Origin: Bacteroidota bacterium
GTDB taxonomy: Bacteria > Bacteroidota > Bacteroidia > UKL13-3
Assembly: GCA_947477885.1 (NCBI GenBank)
Contig: CANJUD010000016.1
Location: forward strand, 1 to 44,775
Reading direction: 5' to 3'
Length of the DNA stretch: 44,775 nt
Shown here: piece after piece, positions 1 to 8,615 of the stretch
Layout of the letters: every line of letters starts with the position of its first letter
Numbering within the stretch: the stretch's first letter is position 1
The notes under the pieces: model-generated
Told to the model about the DNA's origin: nothing
Databases searched by the model: none
The model's input: the letters and a program-made list of their open reading frames with translations, nothing else
Made by a program: the position numbers and the translations under genes

Positions 1-108
1 CCAAATGTGTTGTTTGGTGCACTTGGTCGCGAACAGTTCCTGAATGATTTTGTGTCTCTCGTCTTCGGTAAAATATTTACCTGCTTTTTGATTGATTTTT
101 TTTTCCAT
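1..108 (-). CDS. N-terminus of a probable transposase/HTH protein (partial)
   Basis: The minus strand reads 36 uninterrupted codons from an ATG at 106-108 to the window edge. The peptide is basic and helical, beginning MEKKINQKAGKYF and continuing with TEDERHKIIQEL, which looks like the first helix of a helix-turn-helix DNA-binding domain as found in IS transposase first ORFs. A short perfect hairpin (111-130) lies immediately upstream, and a TGTCCTGAAATAGG-like IS end lies at about 144. The C-terminal remainder is outside the window. Assignment as a transposase rests on this context and on general resemblance; an ordinary HTH regulator is the alternative. Confidence 0.5.
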   Translation of the reverse strand, partial: MEKKINQKAGKYFTEDERHKIIQELFATKCTKQHIW

Positions 109-110
109 GT

Positions 111-130
111 TTTACACTTTTTAGTGTAAA
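111..130. promoter_or_regulatory. Perfect 8-bp inverted repeat before the transposase-like gene
   Basis: TTTACACT at 111-118 and AGTGTAAA at 123-130 are exact reverse complements around a TTTT loop. The element sits two bases upstream of the start codon at 108. It could be a hairpin limiting translation, an operator for the encoded DNA-binding protein, or part of the IS terminal structure. The sequence alone does not decide between these. Confidence 0.45.
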
Positions 131-258
131 CCTATTTCAGGACAAGACAGAATGTTTGGTAGGCAGGTCTGAATGTTTGGATAGGAAGTGTATGAGTTCA
201 GTTATTTATATGATGGTATTTATTTTTTAAGTTTGGGCGTTGTTGGTATGGTAATAAA

Positions 259-294
259 CGTATAAAGGCCACCCTTGCGGGAAGCCTTTATACG
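259..294. repeat. 11-bp perfect inverted repeat
   Basis: CGTATAAAGGC (259-269) and GCCTTTATACG (284-294) are exact reverse complements separated by 14 bases that are themselves partly self-complementary (CCC/GGG). No T-run follows, so it is not a canonical terminator. Confidence 0.6.
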
Positions 295-557
295 CTATGA
301 AAACAAACTTAAACCTTTGTGCAAGAATAAAAATCCTTGAAAATGGGCAAATGTATGGAGATTTTTGGATAATGCAAATATTTTCACAAAATTCATATAT
401 CGCCTAATTTTTTATTTTATTTGGATGTTTGATTCTTAGTGCTTTCATTTGCTTCGCAATTAGATAAAGTTCTAAAGATATTAGGCATTCTTTTAAAACA
501 AACGGTCAAAGGCTAAACCGGAAATTTACAAATCGAGACTTTTTGTTGAAATGGATG

Positions 558-573
558 CACCCCGCCAGGGGTG
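558..573. other. GC-rich hairpin, terminator-like
   Basis: CACCCC (558-563) pairs with GGGGTG (568-573) around the loop GCCA and is followed by a T-rich stretch (574-584). No gene ends immediately upstream on the plus strand, so its role is unclear. Confidence 0.35.
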
Positions 574-793
574 TGTTCTTTTCTTCAATTCTTTCTTGAT
601 TGGGTATTCCAGTACCCGCATTTGAGCAGATGATGGAAGGTTCACACCTCTTTTTTATTATATGGGGTTGTGGAAGTATAAATAAAATGTGGTTGGTGTA
701 AATAATAATTGATACTAGAAAACAAATTAGTAAAAAACAGATTTAACATACTATGACTATGAAACCTTTTACTTAGCTTGCCTTTTTAAAATC

Positions 794-845
794 GAAAGCA
801 GCCCCTTTTGGGGCTGCTTTCAGGGACTTCTCTTTCCCTGCCGTT
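794..845 (+). terminator. Strong tandem hairpin terminator without an upstream gene
   Basis: GAAAGCAGCCCC (794-805) pairs perfectly over 12 bp with GGGGCTGCTTTC (810-821) around TTTT. A second stem, CAGGGA (821-826) with TCCCTG (835-840), follows directly and then CCGTTTTT. This is a textbook intrinsic terminator in shape. The nearest plus-strand sequence upstream contains no recognised gene. Confidence 0.7.
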
Positions 846-991
846 TTTATATATAGTACTACTTATATCCAAAGGTTCTATTGGCTTAGATTGGTTTATA
901 AGTATTTTCTACAATAGCACTGTATAATTTGGCGGGGCAAAGATAATTTATAATTTTTCCAAACAATTAATTAAAAAAATCTTTAACCAAC

Positions 992-3225
992 ATGAAAAAA
1001 CTATTATTTCTTATTATTACAGCTTTGCTATACTTTAATAGCACATTTGCCCAATTGCGTAGTGCAGATATACTCAACGATAGCTATGGGAATGCCATTT
1101 GTTATAAATACCAATTTATTATAAAATTTGACCCTTCGATTTTGAATAAATCAGCTATAAACGATACTAGCATAAAAACAGGACTAGTTAGTGATTTTAT
1201 AGATTCTACTTTACTAGCATACCTAATAGATAATAGCTATTTAGATACTTCAATTTCTAATATGACAATGGATAAGATATATCCAACAATGTCGACTAAT
1301 GACACTTTAAGCGTAGCGAGGGATAGCAGTATTATTAAGGTACCTCCTTACTGGTCAACATTCTTATTGCATTGGAACTCTAACAACTCAACGAGTATGA
1401 CCTACCTGCAAGCTGTTGATTCTTTAAACAATTTAAAACCTTTTGTTGAATATGCGGAATTAAACTATTTGTTTAAGTTACAAGCACATTCTCCAAATGA
1501 CCAGTTTTTCCCAAACCAACTATCATTATTCGATCCATATGGTGCCGATGGTAGTATCTATATGAAAGATGCTTGGGATTATGCGTGGGGTACAGATAAT
1601 GTAAAAGTTGGTATATATGACGGAGGAATCAATTATTGTCATAACGATTTAACGGATGATTATTCAGGCAATGCAAATCATTCAAGAGTGAAAGGAGGAT
1701 ACGATTATGCTAATTTAGTTTCTATTTTTACAAATGGGAATAATGACCGAGACGGCCATGGTACTGCAATTGCAGGAATAATTGGTGCCGTGAAGGATAA
1801 TTCAAATGGTATTGCAGGTATAGCAGGGGGAGATGGGTCACAAAATGGTGTTAGACTATATGACATGAAAATAGCAGAAAACGGTGGTTACATAACACTA
1901 TCTGAAGTCGCAAATGCAATTTATCAAGGGGCTTTATCTTATTTAAATAATGGACAAGGATTGAATGTGATGAATCATAGTTGGGGTGGTGTTTTTTATA
2001 ATATAACTCTAAACAACATGATTAATTTTGCATTTAATAATAATTGTGCAATTGTAGCAAGTTCTGGTAACGTAAATACAAACAAAGGAATATTTTCAAC
2101 AACTAAAATGTATCCTGCCAGTTTGAGGAAAGACTGGGTTATGAAAGTAGGGGCAAACGATGGTAGTAATGTTGTTCCTTCCTTTTCATTTATTCCAATG
2201 ATATAGATTTTGTAGCACCAGGTGTTAATACTGAAATTAAAACGATAGATTATAATAACAATTTGGGGTATACATATACCGGCACTACAGGTACTTCTTT
2301 CTCTGCCGCACATGCATCAGGCACGGCTGCACTTATGATTAGTTATATAAGTAACAATTCTTTGGCTCCAAACAGTCTAAGTCATGAAGATGTTGAACAA
2401 TTGATAGAAAAAAATGCCAAAATAATAAACAGTTCGAACGCAACGTATAGTTCAGTAAGCGGGTATGGTAAAATCGATGCAGGTAATACTATTAAAAAAA
2501 TACTATTACCTAAGTATCAAGTAAAACATTGTAATGCAACTGTAAGCAATAGCACGGCTGTATTAACTGGAGGTAATATTGGTGCTGCTTTCAATTTAAC
2601 TTTTCCTGCAAAAGGATTAAGTTTAGGCTCTTATACAGGCGATATATATAAAGTTACAACTACATTTTCGCTAAACTTGCCATCAACCGCAACTGTATTG
2701 GGGGTGTGGGTCAGAAATAGTGCTAGCGATTTATATGCTCACAGTGGTTTCGTGTTTCCATTTTCCGACATTGCAATAACTGCCCAGAGCAGCAGTTCTG
2801 TGACAGTAGAGGGGTATATATATAACTTTAAGCAGTATATAAATGGGGCCTCATCTACAAGTTTGAACGAATGGTTACCTTTTGATTTGTCAGGGAATAG
2901 TGCTTTTGGTATTACAGTTTATATTTATGACCCTGCTGCAACAGCCATTTCAAATCCTGTTATTGAAAGCAAATGCTTGCATGCCTATCCCAATCCTGCC
3001 AATAATCAAATAACACTTGTAATGGGATTGATGAGAAATTCTATGCTTAATATAAGTCTAAGTGATATGCAAGGCAAATTGGTATATGAATTACCCAAAA
3101 AAGTATATAATGAAGGTCACAATGAAATACCTTTACCTGTTGGAAATTTACCAGAAGGTATTTATCTTTGTAAAGTAATTAGTGAAAATGAAACAATTAC
3201 GCAAAAAATAATAATAGCCCGATGA
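992..3225 (+). pseudogene. Secreted S8 subtilisin-like serine protease with T9SS sorting domain, frameshifted
   Basis: The plus strand encodes a subtilase of about 744 codons in two frames. Part one (992-2206) has a signal peptide (residues 1-20), a pro-region, the catalytic Asp in GIYDGG (D210) and the catalytic His in DGHGTAIAG (H256). It stops at TAG 2204-2206. Part two (about 2190-3225, one frame over) carries the catalytic Ser in GTTGTSFSAAH (codon 2296-2298) and a C-terminal T9SS type-A-like domain starting near AYPNPANNQ and ending in a basic residue. Inserting one T in the run at 2189-2191 restores a continuous SFYSNDIDFVAPGV reading, so a single-base loss is the simplest explanation. 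Without repair the 404-residue product lacks the catalytic Ser and the sorting signal. It overlaps the next gene by 4 bases (ATGA), so the two were probably one transcript. A sequencing error is equally possible. Confidence 0.85.
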
Positions 3226-4244
3226 AAACCCTGAAATCTATTTTAATTCATATAACGGGCGTTATTCTTTTGATCTTTTTATTTCAATCGTGTCGCCACC
3301 ATATTAATGTAGATAATGCGAATAGTAATTTATACATAGAATGCCAGCCTTTTGATGAAACTGGAGTTGACCCTATGCGTGTAATTGATTATTACCAAGA
3401 AAAAACTTGCGTGAGTAATCCATGTTTTAACCCAAACAATTCAGATGAGTTTATTTATTTTAAATTTGTATTAGATGCTAACTTCATCAGCAAACAATTG
3501 GTCACATATAATTTAAGAACAAAGCAAGAATTTGTTGTATTAGAAGATGCAAATTTGTCAGGAACTGTAAAATGGGCAAAGAATAATTGGATAGTCTTTA
3601 AAAATACTGGAGCTGTGTTGTATAAAATAAAACCCGATGGTGATTCTCTAACCCGCCTTACTTTTTGTTTAGCACACTATGAACCCGAAGTATCAGCAGA
3701 TGGCAAAGTTATTATAGCAACTGACAGGATAAGCAGTGAATCCATATACCGAGGAGATAAATTTATTTCATTTGATGGAGTTAGGCTTGATAGTATTCCT
3801 ATGAAATTTTATGGGGGTGCGAACTTGCTCAAATCTTGGAATACAGACAATATAATTGCTACGGGCTTTGATGACGGGGACAATACATATTTGGGCTTAT
3901 TAAATTATAAAACTAAAGAGTTTAAAAAAACGCTTCGATTTAGTAGTCCAACTAATAGAAACATATTAAATGGTATTTGTTGGCATCCCAATAATAGCGA
4001 AGTTTTTTGTAGCAATGATTCATCGGGTCTAATAAAGATAAATGTGAATACATTGCCTCCAACCACTATAAAAAATGGATGCGACACAAGGAAATATGGT
4101 GTAATATCAATATCTGCTGATGGTAAGAAAATGTTAGTTGATAAAACTATATACTGGTTTCCAGCAGACAAAAAATATATACATTTTCAATCCAATATAT
4201 ATATAATGGATATTGACGGCAGTAATGAAGAGAAGGTATTATAA
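3222..4244 (+). CDS. Lipoprotein with TolB/WD40-like beta-propeller repeats
   Basis: This 340-residue protein starts with a signal sequence and a lipobox ending LFQSC, predicting lipid attachment at Cys24. The mature part contains short propeller-like phrases typical of TolB/WD40-type proteins: KPDGDSLTRLTF, SADGKVIIATDR, SADGKKMLV and, at the very end, MDIDGSNEEKVL. It probably sits at the cell envelope and binds a partner through the propeller; no enzymatic motif is visible. Its ATG overlaps the stop of the subtilase (ATGA), suggesting translational coupling and a shared role in envelope or secreted-protein processing. The precise function is unknown. Confidence 0.7.
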   Translation: MKTLKSILIHITGVILLIFLFQSCRHHINVDNANSNLYIECQPFDETGVDPMRVIDYYQEKTCVSNPCFNPNNSDEFIYFKFVLDANFISKQLVTYNLRTKQEFVVLEDANLSGTVKWAKNNWIVFKNTGAVLYKIKPDGDSLTRLTFCLAHYEPEVSADGKVIIATDRISSESIYRGDKFISFDGVRLDSIPMKFYGGANLLKSWNTDNIIATGFDDGDNTYLGLLNYKTKEFKKTLRFSSPTNRNILNGICWHPNNSEVFCSNDSSGLIKINVNTLPPTTIKNGCDTRKYGVISISADGKKMLVDKTIYWFPADKKYIHFQSNIYIMDIDGSNEEKVL

Positions 4245-5200
4245 TAGAAACTAAAGGATAGAACAGCGTATAAAAAACAGCGTTTCCGCATAAGAAATGC
4301 TGTTTTTTTATTATAACAAGTCAACAAATTGGGAGGATCCAACTTCAAACCACAAATCTCGTTGAACTTTTTCACGGCGTAATCGCAGATAACGGGGGTA
4401 TTGATTTCATCGTGGTTGTGTACCAAGAAATACACTTCTTTGATGCCTTTGCCAATCCATTCTTTTATTCGCAAAGCCCATTCGTCTATTCTTATATAAT
4501 CTGTAGGGTGCAAGCTATTGCCCACCCAGCGGATAAAGGCTGTTTGATTTGTCAATCGCATGTGCACCACATCTCTTCTGCCAGCAGCATCAGTAAGTAC
4601 AAAGCCGATTCCAAGTTCTTGCATCAGGCTCATGGTTTCATCGAGTATAATAGAGTCGGTATGCCAATTGGTGTTTCTCAGCTCCAGTTGCAGGGCTATT
4701 TCTTTGGGCCAATCACGCAAATAGTTTTGTAATACTTCAACCGATTTTAAACCGAAGTTATCATGTACCTGTAATAACACAGGGCCTAGTTTGTCGCCAA
4801 AGCCTAGTATACTTTCTATATACTTATCGGTTTCTGCTTGTGCTTCTTTCAGGCGTTTCCAGTGGCTCACTCCTTGGTATACTTTGGGGCAAAACTTAAA
4901 TCCTTCGCCCGTCATGGCTGCCCACTTCTCAATGGTTTCTCTGGTATGCGGTTGGTGGAAAGTAGCATTCAGTTCAATACTGTTAAAATGCTTGGCATAG
5001 TGTGATAGGAAATCGGCGGCTTTGGTACCTTTGGGATATATCAAGCCTACCCATTCTGGTCGGCCCCATTTGACGCAGCCCTCATATACTTTTGTTTTAG
5101 CTTTCTTTCCGCTCAACACCTTGCCCGTTTGCGGGTGGTCAGGCGGTAGCGTGAAATCTATTCCTGATAAATCATCGGGATTAACACGGCCAAACTCCAT
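4187..5200 (-). CDS. DUF72 domain protein with an abnormal read-through tail
   Basis: DUF72 is a TIM-barrel-like family of unknown function. Residues about 35-280 match the family, with YEGCVKWGRPEW, FNSIELNATFHQ and GFKFCPKVYQGVSHWKRL. The start ATG at 5198-5200 fits family N-termini. The last ~42 residues after GLKLDPPN are hydrophobic and low in complexity. They are translated from the intrinsic terminator (4272-4308) and from the antisense of the lipoprotein gene's 3' end (58-base overlap). In another frame, tandem stops TAA-TAA (4308-4313) lie just before the terminator and would end the protein at about 296 residues. A one-base frameshift near the 3' end, or a sequence error, is therefore likely; the domain itself appears intact. 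Confidence 0.8.
   Translation of the reverse strand: MEFGRVNPDDLSGIDFTLPPDHPQTGKVLSGKKAKTKVYEGCVKWGRPEWVGLIYPKGTKAADFLSHYAKHFNSIELNATFHQPHTRETIEKWAAMTGEGFKFCPKVYQGVSHWKRLKEAQAETDKYIESILGFGDKLGPVLLQVHDNFGLKSVEVLQNYLRDWPKEIALQLELRNTNWHTDSIILDETMSLMQELGIGFVLTDAAGRRDVVHMRLTNQTAFIRWVGNSLHPTDYIRIDEWALRIKEWIGKGIKEVYFLVHNHDEINTPVICDYAVKKFNEICGLKLDPPNLLTCYNKKTAFLMRKRCFLYAVLSFSFYYNTFSSLLPSISIIYILD
4272..4308. terminator. Bidirectional intrinsic terminator between convergent genes
   Basis: AAAAAACAGCGTTTC (4272-4286) pairs with GAAATGCTGTTTTTT (4294-4308) around a 7-base loop; one G-U pair breaks perfection. The A-run and T-run on either side make it work on both strands, ending the lipoprotein operon on plus and, presumably, the DUF72 gene on minus. 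Confidence 0.85.
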
Positions 5201-5218
5201 GGATCAACTATTATATTA

Positions 5219-7483
5219 TTACGCTAGTTGTTGACGGATAATATTCAACGCACCACCTGCTTTGAACCACTCTATTTGTTGGTCGTTATAGGTATGGTTT
5301 ATCATAATAGTATCGCTTGTGCCATCAATATGATTTATCACCAAGCCAAGGGGTTTGCCCGAGGTGAAAGAGGTTAATCCTATAATATCAAAAGTATCGT
5401 CTTCTTTTATTTTGTCATAATCATTTTTATCTGCAAAGGTTAATGCCAACATACCTTGTTTTTTCAGGTTGGTTTCATGGATACGAGCATACGATTTTAC
5501 CAAAATAGCACGCACTCCCAAGTGGCGTGGCTCCATAGCTGCGTGTTCGCGGCTACTTCCTTCACCATAGTTTTCGTCGCCAACTACTATGCTGCCAATG
5601 TGTGCTGCTTTGTATGCACGCTGCACTGCGGGCACTTCGCCATATTCGCCAGTTAGTTGATTCTTCACACAATTGGTTTTCTCATTGGCAAAGTTTACTG
5701 CACCTATTAGCATATTGTTCGAGATATTATCCAAATGGCCGCGGAACTTAAGCCATGGACCTGCCATACTAATATGGTCAGTAGTGCACTTGCCTTTTAC
5801 TTTTATTAATAGTTTCAAGCCACACAAGTCGGTTCCTTCCCAAGCCGAGAAAGGCTTCAACAATTGCAAGCGATCACTAGTGGGCGATACCGCCACGTTT
5901 ATATTGCTTCCATCAGCAGCAGGAGCCACAAAGCCTGCATCTTCCACAGCAAATCCTTTTATCGGCATTTCAATTCCTTGGGGCTCTTGCAGTTTTACTT
6001 GTTCGCCAGCTGCATTGGTTAGGTAATCGGTTAGGGGGTTGAAGGTTAAATCTCCAGCAATAGCTAGTGCGGTTACAATCTCGGGCGATGCTACAAAAGC
6101 ATGGGTGTTAGGGTTGCCATCATTGCGTTTGGCAAAGTTTCTATTGAAGGAGGTAATGATGGAGTTTCTTTTGTTAGGGTCTGAAGTATGCCTAGCCCAT
6201 TGACCAATGCAAGGGCCACAAGCATTCGCTAATACTACGCCGCCCATTTCTTCAAACGTGTTCAAATAACCATCGCGTTCTACAGTATATCTCACCAACT
6301 CAGAACCAGGGGTAATAGTAAACTCTGATTTGGTTTTTAGCCCGGCATCTGTTGCTTGTTTGGCTACCGATGCAGCACGCGTAATATCTTCGTATGATGA
6401 GTTGGTGCATGAGCCAATCAACCCAACCTCTAACTCAGCAGGCCAGTTGTTTTCTTTTACTGCTGCTGCAAATTTGGAGATAGGCCAAGCTAAATCAGGA
6501 GTGAAAGGACCATTGATATGTGGCTCCAGCTCTGTAAGGTTGATTTCGATTACTTCATCAAAATATAGAGCTGGGTTTTCATATACTTCTTTATCGCCAC
6601 GTAAGTGCTCTGTAACGGCATCGGCTGCGGCAGCTATCTCGGCACGGCTGGTGCCTTTAAGGTATTCGGCCATTTTGTTATCATAACAGAAAAGGGAAGT
6701 GGTTGCACCAATCTCGGCACCCATATTACAAATGGTTCCTTTACCTGTGCATGATAGCGAATCAGCACCATCGCCAAAGTATTCAAGTATGGCATTGGTA
6801 CCGCCTTTTACGGTAAGTATACCAGCTACTTTTAATATAATATCTTTTGCCGATGCCCAACCGCTTAGTTTGCCAGTTAGTTTCACACCAATGAGTTTTG
6901 GCCATTTAAGTTCCCAAGGTAAGCCTGCCATCACATCGCAAGCATCGGCACCACCCACACCTATGGCTATCATACCCAAGCCGCCGGCATTAACGGTGTG
7001 CGAGTCGGTACCTATCATTAAGCCACCGGGGAAAGCGTAGTTCTCTAATATAACTTGGTGTATAATACCGGCACCGGGTTTCCAAAAACCTATACCATAT
7101 TTATTGGAAACGGAAGCTAGGAAATCATATACTTCTTTGTTCTTATCTATAGCAGTATTCAAATCGGTAACAGCGCCGTCTTTGGCTTGTATTAAATGGT
7201 CGCAGTGCACGGTGCTGGGCACGGCTACTTTGGGGCGGCCCGCTTGCATAAACTGCAGTAAAGCCATCTGTGCAGTAGCATCTTGCATTGCAACTCTATC
7301 CGGAGCAAAGTCTACATAGTCAATGAGGCGTTGGTAGGCATGGGCCGCATGGCCTTCGGTAAGGTGACTGTATAATATCTTTTCAGTAAGAGTAAGGGGT
7401 TTGCCTGTATGGTTTCGGGCAGCTGCCACACGGCCACCAATGCGGGCGTAGTGGGCATTAATTATGTCTAAATCGTAAGCCAT
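5219..7483 (-). CDS. acnA: Aconitate hydratase
   Basis: Isomerises citrate to isocitrate via cis-aconitate in the TCA cycle; cytoplasmic, [4Fe-4S]-dependent. The three cluster cysteines are visible: C359 in GSCTNSS and C422/C425 in [10 protein letters not shown]. The C-terminal swivelling domain has the conserved [17 protein letters not shown] loop. Starting at the ATG 7481-7483 (MAYDLDIIN) gives 754 residues, matching Bacteroidota and mitochondrial-type aconitases. The reading frame stays open upstream to 7642, but that extension has no family resemblance. A near-match to the Bacteroidota -7 element (TAACTTCG, minus strand 7514-7507) sits 23 bases upstream. The symbol reflects the aconitase-type fold; the family also includes mitochondrial-type enzymes named acn. 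Confidence 0.95.
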   Translation of the reverse strand: MAYDLDIINAHYARIGGRVAAARNHTGKPLTLTEKILYSHLTEGHAAHAYQRLIDYVDFAPDRVAMQDATAQMALLQFMQAGRPKVAVPSTVHCDHLIQAKDGAVTDLNTAIDKNKEVYDFLASVSNKYGIGFWKPGAGIIHQVILENYAFPGGLMIGTDSHTVNAGGLGMIAIGVGGADACDVMAGLPWELKWPKLIGVKLTGKLSGWASAKDIILKVAGILTVKGGTNAILEYFGDGADSLSCTGKGTICNMGAEIGATTSLFCYDNKMAEYLKGTSRAEIAAAADAVTEHLRGDKEVYENPALYFDEVIEINLTELEPHINGPFTPDLAWPISKFAAAVKENNWPAELEVGLIGSCTNSSYEDITRAASVAKQATDAGLKTKSEFTITPGSELVRYTVERDGYLNTFEEMGGVVLANACGPCIGQWARHTSDPNKRNSIITSFNRNFAKRNDGNPNTHAFVASPEIVTALAIAGDLTFNPLTDYLTNAAGEQVKLQEPQGIEMPIKGFAVEDAGFVAPAADGSNINVAVSPTSDRLQLLKPFSAWEGTDLCGLKLLIKVKGKCTTDHISMAGPWLKFRGHLDNISNNMLIGAVNFANEKTNCVKNQLTGEYGEVPAVQRAYKAAHIGSIVVGDENYGEGSSREHAAMEPRHLGVRAILVKSYARIHETNLKKQGMLALTFADKNDYDKIKEDDTFDIIGLTSFTSGKPLGLVINHIDGTSDTIMINHTYNDQQIEWFKAGGALNIIRQQLA

Positions 7484-7601
7484 TATATCGTTTTTTAATT
7501 TTGGCGCGAAGTTAATGAACATAGGATTGGATTGCAAGCGGAGAGGCATAATAAATTCGAGCAACCACAAGCAGCCAAGCAGCCCTTGCGTTGTGTATTT
7601 A

Positions 7602-7631
7602 TTGGTTTCTGTATAACTTGATATACTTTTG
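7602..7631 (+). promoter_or_regulatory. Bacteroidota-type promoter for the hldD-kinase unit
   Basis: TTG (7602-7604), a 19-base spacer and TACTTTTG (7624-7631) match the TTG-N19-TAnnTTTG consensus of Bacteroidota primary sigma factors. The hldD ATG follows 17 bases later. Confidence 0.6.
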
Positions 7632-7648
7632 CATGAAAACAAATAGAT

Positions 7649-8614
7649 ATGATTATAGTTACAGGGGCGGCAGGGTTTATTGGTAGTTGCATGGTGGCAA
7701 AGTTAAATAGTATGGGTTTTTGTGAACTAATATTGGTTGACGATTTTTCTAACAAAGAGAAAAACAAAAACTTGGCGAACAAAGAGTATAAGGAACAAAT
7801 AGAAAGAGAAGTGTTTTTTGAATGGACAAAAGGCAAAGAAACACAAATACAATTCATTTTACACATAGGAGCACGCACAGACACAGCCGAGAGCAACAAA
7901 GCGGTGTTCGATAAATTAAATCTTAATTATTCAAAAGATATTTGGCAGCTATGCGTAAGCCATGATATTCCTTTAATATATGCTTCATCGGCCGCTACTT
8001 ATGGATTAGGGGAGCTGGGCTATAATGACGATGAAAAACAAGCACCATATTTAAAGCCTTTGAACCCTTATGGGATATCAAAAAACGAGTTTGATATATG
8101 GGCCTTGCTACAAGAAACCAAGCCGTTCTTTTGGGCAGGGTTTAAGTTTTTCAATGTTTATGGACCCAATGAATATCATAAGGGCAGAATGGCCTCTGTT
8201 ATATTTCATGCATATAATCAATTGCAAAAAGATAAGTATATAAACTTATTTAAATCGCATAATCCAGAATATAAAGATGGAGGACAAATGCGAGACTTTA
8301 TATATGTGAAAGATGTATGTGATGTATTATATTGGTTTATGATTAATCGCAAAAATTCGGGAATATACAATTTGGGCACAGGTCATGCAGAAACCTTTGA
8401 ACAGCTTGCCTTGAGCACAATATCATCGACCCACATCGGAGGCGAAATACATTATATAGACACGCCAGAAGATATCCGTGAAAAGTATCAATATTATACT
8501 TGTGCAAACATGAGCAAGATGCGAAATATTGGATATGATAATCTTTTTTATTCGCTTCAGAAAGGAATAGAAGACTATGTACAAAATTATTTAACAACAG
8601 GAAAACACCTATAA
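7649..8614 (+). CDS. hldD: ADP-L-glycero-D-manno-heptose 6-epimerase
   Basis: An extended SDR that epimerises ADP-D-glycero-D-manno-heptose to the L-glycero form used in the LPS inner core. Visible features are the N-terminal NAD(P) loop TGAAGFIGS, the [10 protein letters not shown] segment typical of HldD, the SSAATYG strand and the YGISK catalytic pair (Y141, K145). [16 protein letters not shown] is also characteristic of the family. The length, 321 residues, is normal. It is separated by one base from the following histidine kinase gene, so the two are probably co-transcribed from the promoter at 7602-7631. Confidence 0.92.
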   Translation: MIIVTGAAGFIGSCMVAKLNSMGFCELILVDDFSNKEKNKNLANKEYKEQIEREVFFEWTKGKETQIQFILHIGARTDTAESNKAVFDKLNLNYSKDIWQLCVSHDIPLIYASSAATYGLGELGYNDDEKQAPYLKPLNPYGISKNEFDIWALLQETKPFFWAGFKFFNVYGPNEYHKGRMASVIFHAYNQLQKDKYINLFKSHNPEYKDGGQMRDFIYVKDVCDVLYWFMINRKNSGIYNLGTGHAETFEQLALSTISSTHIGGEIHYIDTPEDIREKYQYYTCANMSKMRNIGYDNLFYSLQKGIEDYVQNYLTTGKHL

Positions 8615-8615
8615 T

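Larger units (their letters stand above)
1..144 (-). mobile_element. Probable insertion sequence, one terminus
   Basis: Read on the minus strand, the segment ending at 144 starts TGTCCTGAAATAGGTTTACAC, begins with TG as many IS ends do, and is followed about 36 bases later by the start codon of the partial transposase-like gene. The other end, the transposase body and any target-site duplication are outside the window, so the exact boundary is not proven. Confidence 0.4.
145..991. other. Long gene-poor intergenic region
   Basis: About 850 bases without an ORF I can recognise on either strand. A 36-codon ATG ORF at 297-407 exists, but nothing supports its translation. The region contains two copies of GAATGTTTGG (about 150-180), an 11-bp perfect inverted repeat (259-294), a GC-rich hairpin (558-573) and a strong tandem hairpin followed by T residues (794-845). 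A terminator with no gene in front of it could mark an unannotated small RNA, or could be left over from a lost gene. Confidence 0.5.

Noticed and set aside
297-407. 36-codon plus-strand ORF
   Set aside because: No similarity, no promoter and no coding support; it is within chance expectation for AT-rich DNA.
2170-2210. Programmed ribosomal frameshift in the subtilase
   Set aside because: No slippery heptamer followed by a stem or pseudoknot is visible at the break; a single missing T explains it more simply.
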